DNA of 35,169 bases. Origin: Micractinium sp. NFX-FRZ (taxonomy: Eukaryota > Chlorophyta > Trebouxiophyceae > Chlorellales > Chlorellaceae). Below are positions 1-9,207 of the stretch, piece after piece. The position numbers and the translations under genes are program-made. The DNA is taken from assembly GCA_029339195.1 (NCBI GenBank), contig JAPTJF010000567.1, forward strand, positions 1 to 35,169, in the 5' to 3' direction. The first letter of the stretch is position 1, and each line of letters begins with the position of its first letter. A model generated the notes under the pieces. That model was not told where the DNA came from. It worked only from the letters and a program-made list of their open reading frames with translations, and searched no databases.

Positions 1-91
1 CCCCGCCCGACCCGCCGCTGCCGCCATCACCCAGCCCCCCGCCACCCGACCCCCCGCCGCCCCCGCCAGAGTGGTTTCCGGTGAGCACCCG

Positions 92-134
<43 letters not shown>

Positions 135-2207
135 CCCCTTGGAGCGCCCCCAGGCAACTGAAGCAGGGCAGGGCAGCAATTGCATTGCCGGTCCATGCAC
201 GTTTTGCTGCCCAGTGCGCCACAGCAGCCGGTTTGAGGAGCGCTTGCCAGCGGCACTGCACCCTTTCCCTGGTCAGGAGGTTACAGACCCTGCCCCTGCC
301 CTGCCCTTGCTGCCCTGCCCTGCAGTTCCGGGAGCGCTGGGGAGGGCCCGAGCCCAGCGACCAGCCCGGCCTGTTTTTCAACCCACACGACATCGTGCGT
401 GAACGGGCAGCCACGGGCGGCTTCTATGTGAGTGGTCGGCGATCGAGCTCTGCTGCGCCGCGCTCTGCTGCGCTGCGCTCTGTGTGCCGTGCTGCGCTGC
501 GCTCTGCTGTGCTGCGCTCTGCTGTGCCATGCTGCGCCGCGCTGTGGTATGCTGTGCTGCACTGAGCGCGGGTACCACCCCGACTTGCTGCCAGCAGCGC
601 CGGCATGTGACATGCCGCCTTTGCGTTGGGAGCCTCGGCGCGCCCCTCATCCGCCCACCCATCTACTTCCCCTGCCTCATGGCCTCCCTGCGCGCGCAGG
701 TGCTGGACTCTGGCAACGCCCGCGTGCAGCGCCTCAACGGCCGCTCCTTCCAACCGCTTGCGCAGTGGGGCTCCCAGGGGCAGGCCAACGGCCAGTTCCA
801 GTCCCCTGAAAGCCTAACCTTGGACTCCCGGGGTAATGTGTATGTCACAGACTCTGGGTTGTCCCGCATCCAGGCCTTCACCGCCACGGGGCAGCACCTG
901 CGCACCTGGCAGTCACGCGGCGGCGGCGCGGCGGGGGCGGACGAAATCCTGGGCATCGCCTGCGACTCCCAGGACCGCCTGTACGTCGCCGATAGGAGGA
1001 ACAGGCGCATACAGGTGCACACAGGGTGGGGCGGGGGGCAGGCGGGGCGCCTTGCCGCGGCCAGGGGGGCGATCAGGGGCACGGCAGCGCTGCCACTCTT
1101 GCAATGCCGCTGCGCGCAGCTGGGCGCTACCTTGCCACCCCTGCCCCACCCACCCTGCTGCCCCTGGCGACTCCGGCCCCTGACCCACACTCTCATGCCC
1201 CCTCCCCACCCCCGCCGCTGCAGCTGTTCACCACGCTGGGTGTGTTCGTTGCCGAGTGGACCAGCGCAGGCGGGCAGCCCTTCAGCTCGCCCTCCCAGCT
1301 GGCCGTGGACCGGAACGACGTGCTGTATGTCGCCGAGTCGGGGCTGGAGGCGGCAGATGGGCAGATCAAGCGGCTGAGCCGCGACGGGCAGCTGCTGGCC
1401 AAGTGGGGCGGCCTGGGCGCGGGCGAGGGCGAGTTCCGGGGCATCGGCGGGCTCACCACTGATGCGGCGGGGGATGTGTACGTCACTGACCCCTGGAACT
1501 GCCGGGTGCAGAAGTTCTCCCCCGCCGGCGCCTTCCTCCTGTCCTTTGGCGCCTGCGGCAGCCTGCCCTCCAGCCTGGACTACCCCCGGGGCCTGGCGGT
1601 GGACCACCTGGGGTCGGTGTGGGTGGCAGACGCGGGGCAGCACGCGGTGAAGAAGTACGGCGGCACGCTCACGCCGTGAGTGGGGGCGGGGGGTGGCGTG
1701 GGGAGGGGGTGAGGCAAGGGCGGGGTGAAGTGGCGTGGGGAGAGAGATGAGGGCGGGGTGGGGTGGCCTGTGGGTGAGGCAAGGGCGGCGCGGGCAGGTG
1801 GGAGGTGGGTTGGCAGCGCACTGCCTGTGAGCTGCCCCACCCACAAGCTGCGCAGCCCTGGTGGGCTGGGGATGCCGCACCCCACAGCTCACACCCCTGC
1901 TTGCTCACCCCTGCCTGCCCGCCCGCCTCCCCTGCCCTCTGCCTGCAGGCCCATGCCTCCCATGCCGCCAAGCCCGCCGCCCCCGCGGCCGCCCCGCCCG
2001 TCCCCTCCCACGCCCCCCTCCCCCCGTCCCCCTCGCCCCTCGCCGCCACCGCCGCGCCCCTCACCGCCGCCGCCTCCCTCGCCTTTCCCACGGCCACCGC
2101 CCAAGCGCCCGCCCCCCCGGCCTCCGCCCAAGAGCCCTCCCCCGTCCCCGGCCAGGCCGCCGCCGCCGCGCAGCCCGCCTGCAGCCGCCCGCGTCAAGAG
2201 GGTCTAG
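1..2207 (+). CDS. NHL-repeat beta-propeller protein with proline-rich tails (5' partial)
   Basis: Exons read as <3-80, 326-427, 700-1014, 1224-1675 and 1949-2207 (stop TAG). All introns are GT-AG and phases match; about 401 residues are visible and the 5' end lies outside the window. The first exon is proline-rich ([19 protein letters not shown]). Residues about 35-310 hold six NHL blades, for example 'LTLDSRGNVYVTDSGLSRIQ', 'LYVADRRNRRIQ', 'GDVYVTDPWNCRVQKF' and 'LAVDHLGSVWVADAGQHAV', enough for one closed six-blade propeller. The last exon switches directly to an 80-residue basic proline-rich tail (PPPPRPPRPSPP type) ending AARVKRV. NHL propellers usually bind protein or RNA partners or carbohydrate. 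Proline-rich flanks are typical of algal wall or extracellular proteins, but with the N-terminus missing I cannot say whether it is secreted. The propeller call is firm; the role is unknown. Confidence 0.88.
91..136. repeat. (CTGC)n microsatellite in NHL gene intron 1
   Basis: About eleven tandem CTGC units lie ten bases after the GTGAGC donor at 81. The tract is intronic and non-coding. Confidence 0.9.
447..565. repeat. Degenerate CTGCG/CTCTG minisatellite in NHL gene intron 2
   Basis: Imperfect 5-10 bp units (TGCTGCGCTGCGCTC and variants) fill about half of the 428-699 intron. Open frames through it are cysteine/alanine/leucine repeats with no protein character. Confidence 0.85.
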
Positions 2208-2411
2208 GCCCCCCAGCCCTCCCTTGCCAGCACTTCCTCCTTCCCAGCACTATACACTCATAGCCTCCCTTCCCCCTGCCCTCAGCGGGCTTACTCTGTC
2301 GCTGCTCCTTCTAACCCCCTAAGCTCACCTCGATTTTGTCTCTCTCCCCTCCTTCCGAACGCTATACCCACGAGGTCTGTGCCGCACACTGTGCATTGCT
2401 GTGAAACAGTC

Positions 2412-2416
2412 TGTAA
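2412..2416 (+). terminator. TGTAA poly(A) signal of the NHL gene
   Basis: TGTAA is the usual green-algal polyadenylation signal. It sits 205 bp after the stop codon at 2207 in otherwise non-coding DNA, a normal 3' UTR length. The cleavage site itself is not visible. Confidence 0.6.
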
Positions 2417-3118
2417 GCACAACAACTCCCGCCCGGCCCTCTCCCCAAGTGCCAGCGCCGATTGCTGACAGCTACCTCAGCAGATGCCGGCAGCTAGCTC
2501 AGCCAAGGGGCACGCAGGGTGGGCGCAGCCGTCTGGTGGGCCGGCTGACATCTCGGCCATCATGGGGGTGTCACCCTGCTCCCGCCACTCCTCCCTCGAA
2601 AAAGGCAAACGAGCTGCCCCTTGCATCTGCCCAGCGCATCAACCCTAACCAGCCCAGCCGTCCAGCGTGGCAAGCGCACAGGCACAGGGGCGCCAACACC
2701 ACCCTCCCAGGAGCACGTGGAGCAGCCCCAGCGTCCAACCCTGGATGCCTTGCCTGCCTGCCTGCCTGCAGACGCCCAGCAAGGGTGACACTGGGTGCGG
2801 TTGCAGGTATGGGGATCATTGATGTGTGTGTGTGTGTGTGTGTGCAAATAGTGAGGCGCTGTGGGCAGGCAGCAAGAAGAAGCAGAGGGAAGTGGGGGTA
2901 GTGGCGGGAGAGGGACGTACATGTAGGGAGAGGGGGGCGATAGGTTTTCTACACTAGTGTACACACGGGCCAGCAGGGAGCATCCCCAGTCCCGTAACAA
3001 ATGGGATGGGATGGGATGGGCGCTGCCTAGCAGGCGGGGCAAGCGGCGATCTACGTCGCTGCTGCCTGCCACTGCTAGGCTAGGCTGCTGCCGCTGGCGC
3101 TGGGCCGATGCTGCCACA

Positions 3119-3150
<32 letters not shown>
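2417..3150. other. Convergent intergenic region between the NHL gene and the zinc-finger gene
   Basis: No coding pattern is seen. It holds a (TG)n tract at 2822-2846 and, at 3117-3150, a (GCT)11-type triplet run that would form the first bases of the 3' UTR of the minus-strand zinc-finger gene, directly after its stop at 3151-3153. I found no clear TGTAA on the minus strand. Confidence 0.7.
2822..2846. repeat. (TG)n microsatellite
   Basis: About twelve uninterrupted TG dinucleotides in the convergent intergenic region. Confidence 0.9.

Positions 3151-3152
<2 letters not shown>
3117..3152. repeat. (GCT/AGC)n triplet repeat next to the zinc-finger gene stop codon
   Basis: An uninterrupted run of GCT triplets on the plus strand, which is CAG-type on the minus strand. 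It begins right at the minus-strand TGA, so it would be transcribed in the 3' UTR. Confidence 0.9.
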
Positions 3153-4542
3153 AGCTCTCCATGCCTGCCTCGCCACCGCCGGCGGCAGCGCCCAGCCGCT
3201 GCCCATTGTCTGGCGCCCCCATGCCCGCTGCCCACTCTGCATCCCCCTGGTTGTGCGGCCGCGCCCCCATCAGCTCCTTGACTCGCCTGCAGGGTGGGGG
3301 GTGAGGCGGCGGGGAAACGCAGCAGGGTGGGGGGTGGGGCGGCGGGGAAACCAGCAGCAGGCAGGGTTTGATGGTGAGCTTACATGCGTGTGCGAACGCA
3401 GTGGCCTGAAAGGAGGGCAGGCAGTCCTGGGGCCCCAAGCGGCGCAGCCCAGGCCTACGTGTGCTGCCGCCTCTTCCCGCCCTGCCGCTGCCAGCACCGC
3501 TAAGAGGCAGCACTGCCGGCGTCACCGATTTTATCACCCCACTTGACCACCCCCAGGTGCGCAGCTAGCAGCCAGCCAGCTGCTCCTGCTCCCCACGACG
3601 CACTGCCGCGGCGGAAACGCAACCTCCGGCAGCAGGGCAGCTCCAGGCAGCAGGGCATGCCAGGCCGCACACCCCAGAAGCAGCACACCCCAGGGGGCAA
3701 CGCAGCTCCAGGCAGCAGGGGCACACCAACCGACCGGCAGGGCGGCTCCCCACCCAGGAGCCACGCCCAGCCCAGCCCAGCACAGCGCAGCAGGTTGTTC
3801 GTGCGCATACCGGCGGTGCGGCTTGGTCTTCAGGTGGTCGCCCAGCGCCACCTCCGAGATAAAGTAGCGGGAGCAGGCGATGCAAAAGTGCTGGCCGTGC
3901 GCCGGCAGGTCCTCGTCCAGCTCCGCCCTGCAGCCATGGTGTAAGAAAATGAGTGAATCAAGATGCCGACACACGGGTCGTGAATAAGATACCAACAGGT
4001 CGTGAACAACTGAAACAGCACGCGACTTCACGACGGGGCCGGGCGTGCGCCGAAACAGCGTCAGCACGATGCGAAGGCACAGGCCAGCAATGGGGTTGCT
4101 GCCAAGCGCCTCTTGCCAGGCAGCCCTATGGAGCCGCTGATACTGCTGCAGGAAGGCAGCGCCGGCAAGCACAGCATCCAGCCACGTGCTGCTGCCTGCT
4201 GCCGACACCAACTGCAGGGCCCTCTGCCGCCAGCCCAGCTCGTGGCGGCACACCTGTCGGTGGTGCCCAGGGGCCCCACTTTGCCGTCGTGCACGCCTTC
4301 CTCCTTCCGCACGTCCTCCCAAACCTGCAAGGACAGGGAGCGCGCAATTGAAGGGGTGCCTGGCGACGCGCCGCCATGCACTGTCGGCGCATGTGCTGGA
4401 GCAAGAGCACCGTCGGCTTAAGTAGCCTTGTGCAGCCCACCTGGTCTATGTGCCGCGCCCTAAACTTGCTGCGGGCGGCCTGCTTGGCAATTTTAGTCTT
4501 GCGGCTCGCGGTGCCGGTCTTTCTGCTCTTGCCGGACGGCAT
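3151..4542 (-). CDS. Bud20/ZNF593-type C2H2 zinc-finger protein (pre-60S export factor)
   Basis: Minus-strand exons 4441-4542, 4254-4324, 3811-3927 and 3151-3286 join in phase (0, 2, 2) to 141 aa. The start 'MPSGKSRKTG' opens a basic tail ending KFRARHIDQ. After 'VWEDVRKEEG' and 'GPLGTTDRAELDEDLPAHG' comes one zinc finger with ligands C73, C76, H89 and H95 (HFCIACSRYF ... DHLKTKPH), spacing C-x2-C-x12-H-x5-H as in the JAZ/U1-like class. The C-terminus 'DAEWAAGMGAP' matches the conserved EAExAxGMG tail of human ZNF593. Yeast Bud20 is a shuttling factor that helps export pre-60S ribosomal particles; the same job here is inferred from family. It is divergent from TAF8. Confidence 0.9.
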
Positions 4543-4703
4543 GGTTGCTGGTGTGTGTTGCACGTACCAAAAAATGGGCGCACATCCACAATGCAAGCCT
4601 GAACCGAAATTTTGCGGAAGAAAGTTGGCCGTCGAGGGAGCCCGCAGGCCTCCCTGCGCCCACACTGCCCATCGTCGTTGTGTGCAATCGCCAGCCCCCC
4701 ACC
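4543..4703. promoter_or_regulatory. Short bidirectional promoter region between zinc-finger gene and TAF8
   Basis: Only 161 bp separate the two divergent start codons (minus-strand ATG at 4542, plus-strand ATG at 4704). The spacer is less GC-rich than its surroundings, with A/T runs (ACCAAAAAATG, CCGAAATTTTG). It must contain both 5' UTRs and transcription starts unless an upstream non-coding exon exists. No canonical TATA box is obvious. Confidence 0.6.
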
Positions 4704-7316
4704 ATGGCTGATCAGTATGCCAGGGAGGCCGCCCGAGTGGCCGCCCTGCAATTGGCAGACTCTGCGGGGTTTGACGTGGTGCAGCAGTCGTGCGTGGAGA
4801 TCTTGTCAGACCTGCTGCTGCGCTACATCAACGAGGCGGGCGCAGCCTCGCACCACTACGCAGAGCTGGCGGGGCGCAGCGAGACCAACCCGGTGGACGT
4901 GGTGCGCTCCGACTGGAGGGCTTGGAAGGCAGCGGCAGAGGATGCACAGAGGGCAGGGCCTGACTGCTTCCCGCCACCACAGCTGCCGCCACCCCCACTC
5001 CCGCCTGCCCGCTGCCCACTCGCTGCCTGCCCCCCTTGCTTGCCCCTCACCGCTGCTGCTGGCCTCCTCGCCTGCAGACGCTGGCCCTGAATGACATGGG
5101 CACCACCGTAGCGCAGCTGAAGGACTTTGTGCGCCACGCACCGGTGCGTGCCTGCCACAGCACCCACATCAGCGCTCACCCACATCAGCAGCGCTGTTGT
5201 CACTGCCCCCCATGCTGCCGCGCCCCATGCTGCCGCGCCCCCCATGCTGCCGCGCCCCCCCATGCTGCCGCGCCCCCCATGCTGCCGCGCCCACGTGCTT
5301 TGTTTACACCCGTCCCACCCGGCCTCTGTGCACCCCTCCAGCCCGCGCTCCACCGCAACCGCTCCCTGCACCACCTTGAGTGTCTCCCGTCTGCCTGCTC
5401 CTTGCTTGGGAGAGAAGGGCCTCCTCCAAGCCACCACCACCGCCTCTGTGGCCTTGACTCCAACTTCCTTAACATGCTGCCCGCATGTCCCTGCCCTCCC
5501 TTTGCTTCCCCCGGGCAGGAGGTCGCCTTTGAGGCCACGACCGCCGCCTTCCCTTCCTTGCCCCCAAATACCTCACGTGCCGGCGCCTTGCGCTCCCCCT
5601 CGCATTGCTCCCCTTGCAGGAGGTTCCCTTTGAAGCCACGATCACCGCCTTCCCGCTGCGCAAGAAGTCGCGCCCCCCGCCGACGTTCCAGGAGCGGGGC
5701 GAGCAGCCGCCGCCCCACATCCCCGCCTGGCTGCCCGCGCTCCCAGACAAGCACACGTACCAGGCCACCCCGGTGTACCCAGGTGCGTGCGGCACGGGCA
5801 GGGCGGCAGGCAGCAGGCGCGCGGTGGGCTGATGCAGGCTTTGGGCTTGGGGCTGAGGGTGAGGTGCAGGCCGCGGCTGTGCCTCGTGTGAGCCGAGCGC
5901 TGGTGGGGTCCAGAAGCGGCAGATGCTGCTGAATGTGTGGTGGTGCTTTTACAGCGCTACATCACGTGCCGATTGCTGGGTGCAGGGCACGAGCAGGACC
6001 CCCAGAAGCGGCAGATGCTGCTGACCGAGCAGCGGCAGCAGGCTGAGACGGCGCTGGTGCGGCTGCAGGCGCGCCTGGCAGCCGAGAGCAACCAGCTGCT
6101 GGCGGCCAAGCTGCCCAAGGAGGAGGGAGCAGAGGCGCGGGAGCAGCAGGGGGGCGGGGCACCAGCGGCAGCGGGGGATGCAGGCGGGCAGGGCGGGGCA
6201 GCAGGCAGCAACCCGTTCCTGGCAGCGCCCTGGGGCGAACCCGGGGCAGGCGAGCAGCAGCGCCAGCAGCAGCAGCAGCAGCCAGCAGCAGCGGCGGCAG
6301 CGCCGGCCACCGCCGGCGCAGCAGCAGCAGGCGAAGCGGGCAGTGCGGGAGGGGAGCAGGCGGCGGCAACCGGCACCACGTCTGGACCCACAGGTAGGAC
6401 ACAGAGGAGGCGGCAGGAGCGCTGCCTGTGCCTGTTGCTTTGCGTTCCCGCACCTGCAGCGCTGCAGCTGCGGGATGCTGGCCGCCGCCGCAGTGCCAGC
6501 CCAGCCCCCCTTAGTGGGTGAGTGCCTCAGCATTCCATCGTGTGGCCCCTCCACTGACCCCGCCTGCCTGCCCGCCTGCCTGCCTGCAACACCCCTCTTC
6601 CGCCGGCTGCAGTGGAGTGGGAGCAACTGGCCTGGGAGGCAGCCGGCGGCGTCGCCGCCGCCTCCCGCGGCGGCTTTGTTCAGCAGCTCTTTGCCTCCTC
6701 CCTCAACTGGAAGGCGCAGCAGCAGCGCGTCGCACGCATCGCAAACAGCGGCAGGTGGGCAGCGCCCCCGGTGGCCCGCCCGCATTCATGCCTTCCCCCC
6801 TGCCTGCCTCGCATTGTGTGCTGGCCCGCAGCTGGGTGTGGGGCTGCTGCCCTGCGGCTGCGGCTAGGCGGGGTGCTGTGTGTAGCACTGCCAGATGCGG
6901 GGCCTGCAGGCCGCTGCTGCCTGGCACCCCTGCCGTGGGTGCCCCGCCCACAGCCCTCGCTGCTGCCACGTTCTTGCCTGGCTGTGTGAACATCTCTCTC
7001 TGGCGCACGTCAGTTTGTGCACATCATTCTGTGGCATCGCTCTGCGTCCACCCCCGCTCCCCTCGGCGTCTGCTGCCCCTGCTGCCGCCGCAGGGCTGTG
7101 CGTGAGGCGTTTGGTGACGCGCACGACGAGCTAGCGGCGCAGCGGGCAGGCAAGCGGCAGAAGCGCGCCGGCGGCGTGGCGGCAGCGGCAGCGGCGGCAG
7201 CTGCCGCCAACGACCCCACCCGCGCGCGGGTGGAGGGCATACTGGCGGCCAGCTCACAGCCGGTGCTGGCGCCGGTGGCGGCGAGTCAGGATGACGTCAT
7301 GCAGGAGCAGATCTGA
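4704..7316 (+). CDS. TAF8: Transcription initiation factor TFIID subunit 8 (TAF8)
   Basis: Exons 4704-4901, 5078-5143, 5620-5782, 5986-6393, 6613-6754 and 7094-7316 join in phase to 399 aa. Residues 1-70 form a BTP-type histone fold (AARVAALQLADSAGFDVVQQ ... YINEAGAASHHYAELAGR), continued by 'LALNDMGTTVAQLKDFV'. Residues about 105-140 carry the TAF8 signature 'PPPHIPAWLPALPDKHTY', close to the human PHPPHIPSHFPEFPDPHTY region. 'QKRQMLLTEQRQQAETALVR' then matches the coiled segment after that motif. The rest is alanine/glutamine-rich and low complexity, ending in a basic KRQKR patch and acidic tail. In other eukaryotes TAF8 pairs with TAF10 and places TAF2 in TFIID; a nuclear role is inferred. 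The ATG at 4704 has a good CACCATGG context. Two introns contain partial copies of the following exon. Confidence 0.93.
5205..5292. repeat. CCCCATGCTGCCGCGC minisatellite in TAF8 intron 2
   Basis: About five and a half tandem copies of a 15-19 bp unit (CCCCCATGCTGCCGCGC) lie 60 bp after the GTGCGT donor at 5144. The tract is intronic. Confidence 0.9.
5516..5654. repeat. Direct repeat duplicating the start of TAF8 exon 3
   Basis: CAG plus about 35 bases at 5516-5553 recur, slightly diverged, at 5617-5654 (spacing 101 bp). The downstream copy is the true acceptor and exon start, coding EVPFEATITAFP in phase. The upstream copy would code EVAFEATTAAFP but runs into the wrong frame and into non-conserved sequence, so it is an intronic relic with a live-looking acceptor. 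Confidence 0.85.
5910..6024. repeat. 23-bp perfect direct repeat across the TAF8 intron 3/exon 4 boundary
   Basis: The 23 bases at 5910-5932 are identical to 6002-6024 (spacing 92 bp). The second copy codes QKRQMLL inside exon 4; the first is within the preceding intron. Confidence 0.85.
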
Positions 7317-9207
7317 GCTGGCGCCAGCTGGCCTGGCAGGCAGACTTGTGTTTGCCCTGCCTGCCCTGTCTGCTCCACTCCTGATTGTACCGCTAATGCA
7401 GCTGAATGTGCAGCTGAACGTGCAAGCGTGCAGCACCCGACTTGTTCACCAGCTGCAACTGTACTGCTCGCTGCAGCTGCAGTGCTTGCTGTTGGGGAGG
7501 GGTTGCACCGTCGCTGGCACACATGCGTGCCTGCAGGCTGGCATCAGAGCTGTGCACTGCGGCCTGTGTTGGGGTGGGGCGGAGGCAGCAGTTGTGGAGC
7601 ATGGGCAGCACTGGCTCCCGACACCCGAGGCTTAGTCTAATGCTGGGGTGCAGTGCGGGCGTTGAGGCACAGCCAGCATGCGTGTGGAGCCACCCCCACT
7701 TCTGGGGCAGTGCGGTAACCGCACACAGGCTGCAGGGTGAAAGCCGGTAGCATCCAGTGTGGGGCCCCAGGGAGGCGCCGCCTGCCACGGTGCCCGCTAG
7801 CCACCGGCAGACAAGCGAAGCGCTTGTGACCACTGACAGCACCGCTTGCAAGGCTGTGCCCCATGCCTGCCGTCTGTTGACATTAATAACCAACTGTTGG
7901 CCGGCCAGAGACATGGAAAGGCATTCTGCTTGGTACGGGGAGCAAGAAGAGGTGCCCTGCTTGGGGCACATGCACCACCCCTCCCACCCCACACCTCGCT
8001 CTGCCCTGTGCCAATCTTCACACGCCTCCCCTGCCTGGCGCTCTCCCTCAACGTCCAACCCCCCCCTGCGCACCATCCCCCGCCTCTTTCAGCAGTTTCA
8101 GCCTTACAGGAGGCGGAACCGGGGGCGGCACAGGCCAGGCCCACCAGGCATCACATGGAAGTTGCAGTGCTGGGCAGGGGGGGTTGCAAAACGTGGAAAG
8201 GGTATTCGTGCAGGCGAGAGCAAGAGGGGCCCGAGGAAGGGGGGCCTGTGAAGACCGAAACAGGCATGCGGCCCAGGGGTGGGCCACCGCCGCCGCCCAG
8301 CCCGCGCCAATGAGCGCTGGGCTGGGGGCTGCTTCAGGTGCCAGGGCATAAGGGGGCGCTGGGGAGAGGGGAAGCAACACTCAAGATTGGGCGAAAGCAA
8401 AGCAGAGCGGGGAAGGGGGCATTGGGTTGGTTGGGGTGGAGAGGGCGCGAGTGTGGGAGGGGTGCCGCCACGCGGTGGCGAGCCCCTGCAAGCGGCGGCG
8501 AGCGTGGGTGCGGGCTTTGTGTCGGGAATGGAAGAAGGGTGGCCAGGGGGGAGGGCTGGGGGGGCAGGCGGCAGGATGGGGGAAGAATTTGGGGGGGGGA
8601 GGGTAGAGAGGCATCTTGGCAGGGTATCGGGTGGGCAGGGACACGCTTGTGTTCTCTGATTAGCAAATCAAGAATGGGTGGGCGGTCTGAACAAGGGTGT
8701 GGGGGTGGCGGTGGAGGGCTGTACAGGCAGTGACGTCATCAGCACACCCGGGGCGCGCACAGCGCGGCGGGCAGGTGCAGGGAATGTGCCCTGCGCTGCC
8801 AGCCAGCCATGCCGCCAGCCGCGGGTGGTGAGGTGGGTAGCAATCAGTCAGGGGGGACAGATCGGCTGTGCACACACAATTAGTGCCGGCACATGTGCTG
8901 CCTAGGAGGCCGGGGGTTAACAAGAAGGCTCGGTACGAGGAAGAGGAGGAAAGAGGGGGTGGATGGGGGCGGTGCCTGCCTGCCCGGAACCCTCGAGCGT
9001 CTTCTGGGGGAGCGGGCGGGGCAGGGCCGGCACCCACGCTCGCTGCTGGCTGGGCTTGCTTGGGGTGGCTATGAAAACAGGGCGGGGGAGCGCCAGTCGG
9101 GAGCCCACACTCTCTTGAGGCCGCTCATGTGCAACTACTTCTACTTATTCTGCTGCTGGTGCTGCTGGTGCTGTTTTCGAAACAAAAAAAAGAGACAAGA
9201 GGGCGGA
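7317..9207. other. Convergent intergenic region, no gene recognised
   Basis: This 1.9-kb stretch lies between the TAF8 stop and the gene A stop and must hold both 3' UTRs. I read both strands and found no exon pattern, RNA gene or element. 8160-8650 is G-rich on the plus strand. A minus-strand TGTAA at 8103-8107 exists but is 1.1 kb from the gene A stop, so it is a weak candidate signal. Confidence 0.6.

Noticed and set aside
663..1892. Minus-strand 409-codon open frame
   Set aside because: Antisense shadow of the NHL propeller exons in GC-rich DNA; no domain.
5519..5932. Continuous TAF8 frame from the upstream exon 3 acceptor
   Set aside because: It loses the conserved TAF8 PPHIPAWLPALPDKHTY motif and reads into arginine-rich nonsense.
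8925..8965. Plus-strand snippet reading GVNKKARYEEEEER
   Set aside because: Looks protein-like but is isolated, with no flanking exons or homologous context; purine-rich intergenic sequence explains it.
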